From Holacanthus passer (taxonomy: Eukaryota; Chordata; Actinopteri; Pomacanthidae): a stretch of 64,000 bases of DNA. Location of the stretch: assembly GCA_025331565.1 (NCBI GenBank), contig JAFREQ010000130.1, positions 248,001 through 312,000 on the forward strand, in the 5' to 3' direction. Position numbers and translations under genes: made by a program. Positions 26,439 through 37,775 of this stretch are shown here, one piece after another (within the stretch, counting starts at the first letter, position 1; every line of letters starts with the position of its first letter). The notes under the pieces were generated by a model. That model was not told the DNA's origin. It saw only the letters and a list, made by a program, of their open reading frames with translations, and did no database searches.

Positions 26439-27394
26439 AGAGATGTCTTGAATACTTGCTGCTCATCATTTTATCTGCAGGTCTCTCATCAATGATCAAC
26501 AGCTGCAAAATTCACATTTCATAAAAGTTTGAAATGCCTTCTTTAATAACTTCCTAAAACTGAGAAAAAAACTTTGTAAAGTTGAATGTAGAGTGTAAAA
26601 ACTTTCTTTTGGAACCAGCCTGTTGGAGACTTTGTGCTCAGTGTCTGATGATTTATCTGTAAAAGTTGACTCATTTGCTGAAAAACCTTTAGAGAGAGAA
26701 ACTGAGCCCGAGTTCATTTTCTCCAGCAGAAACACAAACATTATTTTTTCTATAAAACCTCACGAAACAATAAATCAACAAAGACAGTTCAGTTTACGGT
26801 CGCAGTCATTTGTTTCATTTGGGATAATGACTGTAATGAGGCTGACATCACAGCCAGCGCTTCGTCAGTCTGCTGAGTGAGGTCTGGTGGTGACGGAGCC
26901 GTCAGTCAAATGAATCATGGCGGGCGGGGTCACATGACCAAACAGTTTAACAATAGCCCCTGTTTGTCCCACGGGAAAGGGAGGGACGTCGGTGTGTCTG
27001 ACACTTTGCTGGGTGCTGAGAGGACGGAGAAGCTTCAAAGACAAACTGTCAAAACAGAGTCAGCGGAGGATTAAACAAAGTGGTGAAGTCAGCTGATTAT
27101 AATGAAGCTCTTCGCCAACCTCAGTTTAACAGAAGCTTTAGGGTTTCATCACTAATCTGCTGCTGAGGATCCGAGAGCTGCACGACGTTAACTGATGAAG
27201 GCGAAGACTATGTGATTTATGTTTTCATGCTTATTTTTGTCTGGTTTTATATTCATGTAGTTGTTACTGAGCTCTGTAGGTGTTGGTGGGAAAAGTTTTA
27301 ATAAATCAAGTTTTATGATCCCTGATTGTTTCTTTGTTTCTGAGAGTGAGAGTTACATTCAGTGCTGGAGGATGTGGTTGGCATAGCTTATCTT

Positions 27395-27600
27395 AAAAAA
27401 TGGAAGCAGGAGGAACCGCTGGCCTGGATCAGTCCGGAGTTTAACAATACACCGACCAACACTGACGCTCATGATTTAATAGGTTGCATCTTGTTTGTTC
27501 AATCTCAGAAATGTAGAAATCCCAGTTAGTGGTTTCTGGAGGAGTTAAACAGTGGAACTACTGACAAACACCAGTGTCTCCATCCGTACTGTGCTGGTGT
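27395..27600 (+). repeat. Degenerate interspersed repeat (GCTAA-repeat relative)
   Basis: AATGGAAGCAGGAGGAACCG, CTGGCCTGGATCAGTCC, and GGTTGCATCTTGTTTGTTC resemble internal parts of the common teleost repeat whose other end carries GCTAA units (see 5085-5215). Assignment is by memory and boundaries are approximate. Confidence 0.4.
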
Positions 27601-27937
27601 TGGTGAGCACAGGTTTTGGTGCAAACCTGGCAACCCTGCGGTGACAATAAGACCTCAGTCACTGCACCGGACTGTAGTTCATCAGGACATAGTTCCAGTT
27701 ACTGCTGGACTGGCTGTCAGGAACAAACTGAACAAACTTGTTTCTATATATATAAAACATGGAGGGGACAGTAGGTTCTGTTTATGCAGTAAAGGGTGTC
27801 GACACATACGTGTACATTGATGTGTCCTCGTACAGCCCGTGTGGTCGTACATCTTTGGCTGCATGTCGGCGCAGAGGTCACAGACATGAGGACCATAATT
27901 TGAGCTTCACTTTCATACCTCAGATTTATTCTTCTGC

Positions 27938-27976
27938 TCCGAGGATCAAACCAACAACCTTCCAGTCCTAAGCCCT
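27938..27976 (-). repeat. tRNA-derived SINE fragment
   Basis: On the minus strand this reads AAGGTTGTTGGTTTGATCCTCGG, a B-box-like segment (GGTTNGANNCC) typical of teleost tRNA SINEs, preceded by GACTGG. Only this part is recognisable. Confidence 0.4.
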
Positions 27977-30900
27977 CATTTCCAATCTGTTGAAAAAAAG
28001 CAGAGAGGTAAGTGTCACATGACTGTCGATGTACCGATGGAACTTTTCATGAAAGTTGGACAAAGTTAAGATATTTATTAGATCAGACTGAGGAGTGTGT
28101 CAACATTTCTGCTCAATAACTAAAATGTCTGTCTGACTGTCGATGGTTCACCTTCTGATGAACCTGTTCATTAAACATGTTTTGGGTATAACTATGAGCT
28201 GCTGGGCACAGAACACAGAGTGACTCGCAATATTCAATAATGGATCAAAACATGAGAGTTTGTCCAGCAAAAACACAATTAAGCAACTTCTATTAGTTTT
28301 CAGATGCTCTGACCGAAAAACCAAACACTCCACCCCGAGTGGAAACTGTCAGATCCACTCAGGAGGAAAATGTCTTCACTCCTGGCTTTGTTGCTTCAGA
28401 CCTAAACTTCTTTAACCTTGAGTTTTCACATTTCTTTCCTTCAGTCGTTGCAAATCAACAGCACATCAAATCACATGTGGATCGATCACATTTCACAGGC
28501 TCATTTTCAAAGGTTGCTTCAACATCATGTAACCTGAAACCATCTTTGTCTGGAGCGAGAAAATCTTGTTTGCAAAAAGGATTGGAGATTAGTTGGAGCT
28601 GAAATGGGATGAGTGGGCATCAAATCCACAGCTGAGGGAGATAAACAATCATTTCTAAAAGTGAAATAGTGAAAAAGAGCTGAACTTGCTTTTGTCTTTA
28701 TATTTGTTGACAGAAGTTGGGGGTTTTCTCATTCATTTCAACTGTCAGTTTAATTTAGCAGCATCTAGTCAAAATTAGAGGAACTGCTTTTTAAAACTCA
28801 ACATTCAGTGGTGGTGGTTTCTGCTTCATTTGAAGCCATTTGTTGTTGTTGTTGTTTTTGCCATAATCAAAAAATTAATCACCATGAAATTGTGTTTATT
28901 CTGTATTAGTTTGTATTGTAATAGTTTCCAGAAAAGATTATCTGAGTTAGTGAGTCGTGATATTTTGACCTTTCAAGATGAAAAGTCATCAAAGTCATTA
29001 AAATCCATCCTCTGTGGACAATGAATGTCTGAAGCAGATTTCACAGCCTTCAAATCTCCTCATGAGTGCATGTGACTTTGGCAGAGCTGAAGCTGACTCG
29101 GCTGAATAATTCTGACAGCGTGACTCTGTCGGCGTTATTATGGGATTATGATGATTGACAGCTGAGGAAGTAAACAGCCTCAGCATCGGCAGTGATCTCA
29201 GTTTCATGTCCGGGTCTCTTTCTTCTTCATCCTCTAAACACAGACCTGCAGATGTGAGAACAGAGAAAATCATGTTCTTGATGAAAGGCAGATCAGAAAA
29301 TAATAAGACTCTTTAAAGTCAACTTCGACCGTTTTTACACGACCACATGTAAAGAGCTCACTTTCTAAAACACTGTATCCTGTATCCACTTTATCAAATA
29401 AACTCTTGAATGTGTCTTAAATATGGTATACAGAAAGCAAACACCTGTAATTTTGCAGCCCGCAGACATCACTTAGCTCCTGTACTTTGACTAATAACCA
29501 TAATCAGCTTAAGTTCAGTGTCAGCAGTCGCTCTGAAAGTTCATCTGCAGCGGAGCTCAACACGAGCTTTCTCTCAAACTGACAGCGACAGACCGTCAGT
29601 GGAACATTTCACTTAAAGAAATCGGAGCAGTGATCTGCAGGTGACAGGACTGAACCTTTACTGAGACCTCAGCAGCGGCATCCTAACCCTTAAAGGAACA
29701 GTCTGGTGTTTTTCTGTGTTTTCTTATTGTGATCAAACCCCATGAAAAGAACAAAACACTGTGTTAATACTTTTCTCAAAAAGAGCTCAAACAATAAATA
29801 GTTTCATTTTCGAAGAATGAAGAATCAGTGCATTTGTCTGGGACTATTTTCAGCAGCGGATGAATCCACATTTGGTGCCATAGCGAGATAAACAACAACA
29901 AAACGGACCCAGAATCTCAAAGTAAACTGATTCAAACTGTCATGAGCTGCAGCTCTGATCTGTTCATCACCTCTGAGCTGCTTCTCCGTCAGCTTCATCT
30001 GCTGCCGCTGCTGATTACAGGCCGGCCGAGAGAGAGCGGCCAAACATTTACCACCTTCGTACACACACAGTTCACCAGGTCTAAACACTGACGACTGACG
30101 ATCACGAGGGACGAGATGTCTCACCTCCAAAACCAACTCCGATGGAAAGAAACCAGCTCGACTTCCGGCTGTAAGCTTAAACAGATGACTAACCTTTTGG
30201 AAAACACATAATTTCCCCATTTCGAAATTAAAGTGAATTGAGGAGAAGGAAAGCTGTTAGATGTGATTTCACACAGCTGAATCTTGTCTGACGCAGAGAG
30301 AAAAATAAATAAGGAGCTCATTCTCTCTTTTCTTTTTTCCATTTCTTGTGGACAAGTTGAGATTTGAGTGTGTGTGGGTTTCAGTCAGTGTCAGTTTTGG
30401 CCAGAGTTGTTTCCTTTGGACGTTAAAATGGACGCAATTTGGACATTTTTGGATGAGATTTGGATTGTATCATGTTCACTGTTGGCAATAATTTATTGTT
30501 GTATTACAAAATGAACACGTCCTGTGTGCAAAGTCGATAACTAATTTGTGTTTTGTCCCCATTTTCCTTTTCACTTCACACAACCAAAAGTCAAACAAAC
30601 TAATTTTTGAAGGAGTGGAGACAAACACTGAGTGAAAATCAGTTTAAAACAATGTTCTCAAAAGAAGACAAAGAGACAAACCACAATTATGAACCCCATG
30701 GTGGAGCTACAGGGAAAGTCTGCAGGATTTTTCTTATTGCAAACATGAAAAACATTTCACTAAATTTCATGCCAATAGAAATGGAAATTTGGAAATGTCC
30801 ATCAGTGTCAATCGTTTTCATGCACATCTGGCCAGTAACACTCGTCCAGTGTGGGTCAAGGTGAAATGCTCTGACGATGGTGTTTTAAAAAAAGTCATGG

Positions 30901-32808
30901 GGTCACGAACATCATTCATTCATCCTGCATGAACCAGAAACACCTAAAGAAAATCTTTGTTAAAATGAGTCAAGATATCACTAATATTTATATGTGGGAT
31001 AAAAATCACTCATCCTTTCGTAGCGTAAGAAGAGAAACAGCTCATCAGAGCGAGAAGTCGTCTCCTCCAGTAAAAACACCAACATGGCCGCTGTCCAAGC
31101 AGCCTGGCGTCAGGCTGTTGATTCTGACTCCAGTCAACCTCTCAGATCCTGATCCCACAACAACTCTGTGGATCTCTTCGAAAGCCATAAAGTGCAGAAT
31201 TAGGTTGGTGGGTGAAGATGGCAGCAGAAACAATAACATGACTGTTGGGGAAAACTGGCAGTAAAACACTGAGACATTCGAAAGAAACTGTGGTGAAGTT
31301 ACTGTAAGAAACCGACTCCTGCAGATCACAGGACTCTCATTTCCATTGAACATGTCTTAATAAGTGTAGACAGTAGATGGAGCTTCAGATCCTGGAGGTC
31401 AAAGGTCAGAACCACAGCCGACTGACTGCGATGAAAGAAATTATGCCCATTTCCTTCTGTGTGAAGGACTGATAAAGATCAGAGGGCAGCGAGAAGACAT
31501 ATGGTGGGTTTTTTTAAACAGGAAATGATCATTTTGCTTTTCTATAAACTCTGTTACGTAACTCTCGAGATGAGATAACACTTCTTATATTCTATAAGGG
31601 AGGTCAGCAGGAAGGAAGGGCTGTGTGACTGGAAGCATTAGAGCCTCCACACGTCTGAGACCAGTGCTCATCTTTCCCCGAGCACTCGGCAGCTCGACCC
31701 CACGGCTGCCTGTCGCCTGCAAAATAACTCTTATTAACAAAAACATGTCAGTGCTGGGACAAGTCGACCGAATTCACCACAAACTGAATTCATTTGTAAC
31801 GATTGTCCAGAACAATAAATAAGCTTTTTCTGGTCTGACGCTGCTTTAAAAGGAGACGACATCAATGGTTGTTACAAATCACTGTCACAAAAAAAAATGA
31901 CTGTCTGACAGTTAAAATTTGGTTTATTTGATTTTGACCAAACAGGCACAGAAACTAAACTCAAAAGCTGAAAAAAACAATCGCCACATTTTTCTGTTCA
32001 TGAGCAAAACTGTTCTCGTTGTAACTAAACTGCTAAAGTGCAGAAGTTATTCTTCTTCTGCTGTTTTTGGCTGTTGCAGCTTCAGGTGCATGGCCACCTT
32101 CCTCTGGAACAGTCGAGCCAGATTCGCATGAAGCCCAGACGAAAGATTTCTGGGAAAGTGACTGTGGCCAAAAAGGCCCCAAAACGAAAAACAAAAAGTG
32201 AAGTCAACACTGACTGTAATCGATTATCTATCCACAGCAAATTTTGCGAAACGATTTTATGGAAATGAAGAGAAATAAGTGGCTGCCTGGCAGGAAATTA
32301 AAAATGAAGGAGCGATTTGGAAAATGATTAGCAGGAGTTTGAAAATATATCTGAAAACATGCAAAACTACATGTGTAGTTCTTTACAGCTGAAGAAGGAG
32401 GCAGCGACAGGAAACAGTTCAAGCTGTCGGTGTGTTGAACGGATGATGACCTTCATCTGCAGCAACCACACAAATCACTTTTCACATTCTGTTCTTTCAC
32501 GAACAAATTTAATTTCTGTCGACCGTCGTCCTGCAGGAGCCGGCGCCACACACGTTTCACAGATGGAAATCTGCTCATTTTTTCCTGAAGCGCTCCACAT
32601 TATACACTATGTATTGAACACAGTCGACCCTGAACCATCACTTCCTCCCGGGCAACTCGATGCCTCATTACAGCTGAAGCCATTAAAGCGGCGGGAGGAT
32701 CCGCGCAGTCTGAGTCCAGACATTTTCATAACACAGTCCATATGTTGGCGAGGAGGCTCTGACCGCCGCAGCCGGGGACGCCGAGGTTTCCGTGCAGGGC
32801 GAGCGAGT

Positions 32809-32830
32809 GGGGGGCCGAGGGGGGGCGGGG
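32809..32830 (+). other. G-rich tract, possible G-quadruplex
   Basis: GGGGGG, GGGGGGG and GGGG runs lie close together within a locally CpG-rich segment (about 32,690-32,960). No gene start is obvious beside it. Confidence 0.5.
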
Positions 32831-33948
32831 TGAAGAGGTGAGAGGGCCGTGTGGGTTCAGGGTGGGTCTTTCATCCACGGAGGTGGTGGAAACAAATCTG
32901 CAGTCAGGATCACAACGCCGGGCCAGAAGAATCCAAATACCCCCCCCGCCCACCAACCAGCCCTCCACCCACTGTGGGAACGTGGTTTCCTCCACACACT
33001 CACGCTGAGGTGGAGGTATTATGAAATCAGTCTGTAGATTTGTTTTTCCTTGAGTTTGCATTTATTTGAACATTTGTATTAGGACAAAGTGTGTGGACTT
33101 GCTACATAGTGAGGACCAACAGCACGAGGACGTTTTTGTTGGTCCTCAACTTCAAAGTGCTGTTTGAAGGTTGAGACTTGGTTTTAAGGGTTTAGGTTAA
33201 ATGAGGTTCAGGCATTCAGCTGTGATGGTTGAGGTTGGGGTCGGGGGCTTGGGAATGCGTTCATGTCAGTGAGGGTCCACGCACACTTTACTTCAGTCAG
33301 GACATTGGACTGTTAAAGACAGACTCACCGGACCTGGTCTTTCCTTCAGCGTGGTGGAAACATATCTTGCCTCAGAGAAAACAAAAAACAAAAACCAGCC
33401 TGGCTCTGATGATTGTTTGGATGTTTCTGTCCCAGATCTCTTTTCTGGAAAGCTTGAGTTTGCTGGACCTGGTTTCCAGCAGTGGTTGACACAGATGTGG
33501 CCTGAGCTTTGGCCTGATCTCCTGTGTTAGCAAAGGCCGATGCTCCAGCTCCATGTTTCCTGTGTTGTTGTCTTATTGAGCGTCAAACCAAACTTTTTTA
33601 TCGACCTCATCATTAGTTAATTTAACGGCTGAGGGACTTTTCTAGTTCCTGAACTGTTTTTTTCTTGTGGCTCTTTTGATGGAAAACAGTCTTTAGTTAG
33701 GTGAAAGTTATCTGGAGGCAAATTTTCCCTGAATGAAAAATGTACATTTTCCCAAACAAAACACAGCTCAGTTCAAAGTGTTACTGAAGAGTTTGAGCTG
33801 TTGGTGACAAACATCAGGAAACATAATCAAACGCAGAGAAGCAGAGCGTCTAATTACCACCCACGGTCCGTCACCGCTGATGACGAGTCCCGACGGCTGT
33901 CAGGAGCGGCGCTGCAGCTTCCACCTTCAGCCTGGCTGAGGAACAAAC

Positions 33949-33950
<2 letters not shown>

Positions 33951-33990
<40 letters not shown>
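33951..33990. repeat. (GT)n microsatellite
   Basis: Perfect run of 20 TG units on the plus strand. Confidence 0.98.
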
Positions 33991-33992
<2 letters not shown>

Positions 33993-34106
33993 TTTGTTTT
34001 AAAAAGACAAAATTGGAAGGTGAGCTCAGGGAGCAAATTAGAGGAAATTGCACCTGATGAGTTGAGAGAGAAGATCTGAGGGGGGAAGAAACAAGATCTG
34101 AGGTTG

Positions 34107-34107
<1 letters not shown>

Positions 34108-34137
<30 letters not shown>
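34108..34137. repeat. (CA)n microsatellite
   Basis: Perfect run of 15 CA units, 117 bp after the (GT)20 tract and complementary to it. Confidence 0.98.
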
Positions 34138-34139
<2 letters not shown>

Positions 34140-35322
34140 AGTTCTGATGTCACACTGAATCTAAGAGAAAAACAAGGCATTCTGGGTTTTCTCTCGAACC
34201 ACACGAGAAGATGTTTATCAGTTTCATCTCTGTCCAGAGCAGAGAAAGTTCTCTCTGAAACTTTAAACTGGAAGAAACCTGCCAGCTGAGCAACATGAAG
34301 GCTACAAACATCCCACAATAATCCAGCCGACGAGGGTTCGGGGCTGTGAAATCAGTGTGTGTTCCATGATGTTATCATGCACCAAATCAAATTCCTACAT
34401 CCAACCAGCACGTGAAGATGAACCTAATGCATCTGTCCAAGTAACGTCATCTCACCTCGTGCCGTCTCATTCTTATCTGGCTGCCTGTTGCAGATCTGCA
34501 GACCTGAGTTCTAAACATTTAACGGCCTTAATAGACGTATTAGTCGAGTCCTGTTAGTCGACTGGAGTTCATCAGGTCATTCCTCTGAAGTTAGACTGAT
34601 CGTTTTTAGATCCTCACCAGCAGCTTCTTCGTGTGGAAACCTGCTCTCTGACGCTCATCATGAATAAACACAAATGATGTAAGATGCTAATATTTTCAAC
34701 AAGTAACAGCAGAAAGCTTTAGCGACGCAGAGAAGGCGTCGAGTTTCTCCCATAATGATATAGCATCACCGTCTACAATTAAAAAATACAAACTGCAGAT
34801 GCTGTTTAGCTGGATGACATATTTACTCAGCGCGAAAACACACAGTTAAAAAGGGAAAATCCATGTGTATATTTAACAGAGCGACTCGCGGGGATCGAGT
34901 TCACTGTGACTTTTGTCTTCTGGTTGTAAATATGTGTGGTTAACCACTGGAATCTCGGCTCGGCCGAGTTAAAGTGCCGGGTCCGCATGTAGCGTCAGTT
35001 AATCAGCGCAGTGACACTCGAGGAGCGAGAACACAAATTAAGAAATGGAGATGAAGATACTCGTTAGCGCTGCTGCATATACACTTTGGCAGAAAAATGA
35101 ATGGATGTATGTTTTCGTGCGACAGTTTTGAGACCCTGATGAGTTCCTGTTTTCTCTCCGCTGCACAGATTTTCTCAGGGCTTTCTGAGTTACTGTGGTT
35201 TCACTTATTAAACTGGTTTTGAAAGACTGGTTTTGTTTTGGATGAAATTTCTCATTCGAATGTTCAGCAAAATTAGAGAGAAAGCATGTGGACACTTAGT
35301 GGTTCAAACTGCGCAACAAAGG

Positions 35323-35323
<1 letters not shown>

Positions 35324-35356
<33 letters not shown>
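35324..35356. repeat. (GT)n microsatellite
   Basis: Perfect run of about 16 TG units. Confidence 0.98.
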
Positions 35357-35358
<2 letters not shown>

Positions 35359-36115
35359 TGTCACAGACCCTCTGACGGCTCGTTCCCACCACTGAAATGT
35401 AAACCTGGACCTCTCACAGCTTTGTCTCACTTTGGTTGTCCACCTCCAAAACCGTCCCTCTGAAATCAGCTAATGTGCCTTTAATGTGTCCTGAAACAGC
35501 TGTTGACTACAAAAGCTATAAAATACATGCACATTTGAATACTTTACATTTCAAATGAGCAGTTTTCATGGTCAAAAAGTTGTTTATTAAAGGAGCAAAC
35601 AACAAACAAAAGTCATGTTTACGCTCAGAGTTTCTCACCAGCTGCATCGTGTGAATCGTCGAGGCCGAAGAAACACGGTCGATCTATTTTCTTCCCCATA
35701 AAACATTTGCAAATTCTGCATTTTTCACATCCACTCTTACTGCTCGCCGTCTTCTTCTTCCCTCCCTTCGCTGGCACATGAATAAGTGTCTCTGCTCGTC
35801 ACTGCCACCTATAGGCTGATGAACTAATCGACAGAGTGTGTTTCATCGGCATCATCAACGAGATCCACTCACGAAAACATTAATGTCACTCGTGGTCAAA
35901 AACTCATATCGCCATACTTTTTTTTTTTTTAACAAATGCTTAAAGATGCCTGATTGGTTTTTATTTTTAATTCATTAATATATTTAAGCACTTTTTGAAC
36001 TTTTGAACTTTTGAAACTACATTTTTGAAATGTAGAATCATCAGGTTTTACATTTCACTGTTTTAAAGTGGATCTGTTTCCCCTGATCCATTTTTTCTAA
36101 TGTAGATGCACATGA

Positions 36116-36116
<1 letters not shown>

Positions 36117-36143
<27 letters not shown>
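36117..36143. repeat. (CA)n microsatellite
   Basis: Perfect run of about 13 CA units. A short (CT)n run follows at 36,296-36,314. Confidence 0.97.
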
Positions 36144-36146
<3 letters not shown>

Positions 36147-36414
36147 AAAACACACTTATTTACATGGTCATTTGTTGTTGACGACTGTGTGTTTACGTCT
36201 GTCTTCCTGTCTGATTGAAGTGGACGAGTTTAGACTTGTGTTCCAGAAAGGATCAGACCTCAGAGGAGCTCAACAAACTCACAGGGATTTAAAACCTCTC
36301 TCTCTCTCTCTCTCCTGTGTGTCTCTATGTCTCTCGCCCCCTCCCTCCCTCCCTGCCTGCTCTGTAATCGCTGTGTTGTGGTGGTGACGCTTTCTCCTCC
36401 TTCTCTCCTCTCTG

Positions 36415-36582
36415 TATATAAGTGTGGATGGCCGCCTGTGTTTCAGACTCACAGAGGGAATGAATGCAACGCTTTCGGACCGATGGTGACGAGGGCCACC
36501 ATGACCCCTGCGGTGACCCCGAAGACGAGACCCCCGCCTCCCCCCGGACTGCTAATCATTGGTCGGTGTGCAGCATCTACAG
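36415..36582 (+). promoter_or_regulatory. Candidate TATA promoter and first exon (possibly hyal4 5' exon)
   Basis: TATATAAG at 36,415-36,422 sits in a pyrimidine-rich to GC-rich transition. Downstream is GCCACCATGA (ATG at 36,501), a near-ideal Kozak context. The segment ends at a strong donor, CTACAG|gtgagc (exon end 36,582). The frame from that ATG gives 27 codons. If spliced to the hyal4 5'UTR acceptor (exon from 43,714) it would hit a stop at once, making a short uORF. This is an inference from signals only; the exon could belong to an unrelated transcript or be spurious. Confidence 0.3.
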
Positions 36583-36778
36583 GTGAGCTGTTAAACTCAG
36601 GTACCAAGAAAGCAGTTCGCTTTTTATCAGGGCAAAAAAAAAAATCAAGTTCGACTTTTCTGCAGCTTCTGTTTTGCTGCACAAAGAAGAAAATAAAGTG
36701 TATTTTTAAACCCTGAGGGAGGCGGCAACCCTGAGTGTTACAGCGTGGTCTGAGCGTCTGTTTTGGGTGATGCAGGAA

Positions 36779-36804
36779 GGGGGAGGAGGGGGGAGGAGGG
36801 GGGA
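36779..36804 (+). other. G-run tract (G-quadruplex candidate)
   Basis: Three runs of five to six G separated by AGGA, with further GG pairs between them, lie 200 bp after the candidate exon. The pattern is a plausible quadruplex former. Confidence 0.55.
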
Positions 36805-37000
36805 GCGCCTTGTCATGCCAGGAATGTTGGCTGAAGCTGAACAATCCCCTCGCAGTGGACAAAGTTTGGAAATGAGACGCTCAGCAGCACATTTTTGAAT
36901 TCTCTGAGCGGCGTTTTGAGCCAGCAGGCATCAACGTTGTGCTCATACGCTGCTGTGGTTGTAAAGGAGACATTAAAAGGTCCCGTTTAGGTGGAGTTTC

Positions 37001-37068
37001 AGTCACTTAGCAGATGCTCTGACTCATAACGACAATAAATAGTCAGCAAAGCCGACAACACGGGAGGT
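37001..37068 (+). repeat. Degenerate copy of 'tcatttagcagacgctttta' repeat
   Basis: TCACTTAGCAGATGCTCTGACTC is followed after about 45 bp by ACACGGGAGG, as in the clearer copy at 14,084-14,160. Confidence 0.5.
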
Positions 37069-37677
37069 CACACATTTCTAGGAATGTCAGTGAGAAAAGT
37101 CGGGCTATAAAAAGCTCTTTTCAGTTTATGGGAGCGTGTTGTTTCTCAGTCCGCCCTCCACACGGAGACGGAGGTTAACGTGTCTGGGGTTAAAGATGAA
37201 CAGCTGAAGCTGGGAGAGTCTTGATTAGCTGACAGGATTTCAGGATTGTGCATTAAGCTCTGCAGTTAATCTGGAGGATGATCTACATTCACGTGTTTCA
37301 TTGAGGAAGAGATTCAGCCAATAACCAGACATCGTTATCATGACTCACAGTAAAGTAAAGTGATTAAGATGTTTATTGACAGGGAGCAAACTTCACATTA
37401 TAAAATACTATAAGACGTCTGAATTGACCTTTTTGGTAGAAATAATTCTGAGAGACATCTAAAGAATAGTTTAGAGATTAAAAATCTATTAGAAAAAAAG
37501 CAAATTTTTGTGAATAAAATCCTGCAAAATCATTATAGTGATTGTCTATAACTGTTGATGAATATGTCCATTGCTCAGCTTTAGTCTCTGAAGCCATTCA
37601 TGAAGACACTGATTCACGGCTGATCACTCCATCAGCACGGTCGATATCAGCGGCCAGTTGGATTGGAAATATCAGCC

Positions 37678-37775
37678 AGTGGTGGAGGAGGTACTTAGAT
37701 CCTTTACTGAAGTACAAATATTCTGTTACGAGTAAAAGTCCTGCATTCAGATTTATTCTTGAGTCAAAGTACAAA
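37678..37775 (+). repeat. Interspersed repeat ('cagtggtggaggaggtact' family)
   Basis: CAGTGGTGGAGGAGGTACTT, AGATCCTTTACTGAAGTAC and GAGTAAAAGTCCTGCATTCAG are close to the consensus I know for this teleost repeat. The copy is better preserved than those at 19.7 and 23.2 kb and in the opposite orientation. Confidence 0.65.

Noticed and set aside
32359..32841. 160-codon plus ORF
   Set aside because: It has no recognisable domain, and the Arg/Gly-rich end comes from the local GC-rich tract; no splice or promoter support.
33854..34318. 154-codon minus ORF with Cys-Val and Thr-His repeats
   Set aside because: It is translation of the (GT)n and (CA)n microsatellites, not a gene.
36449..36862. 137-codon minus ORF with a hydrophobic segment opposite the candidate hyal4 5' exon
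   Set aside because: The hydrophobic part is short, the rest is poly-Pro and poly-Lys from low-complexity DNA, and the plus-strand signals (TATA, Kozak, donor) explain the region better.
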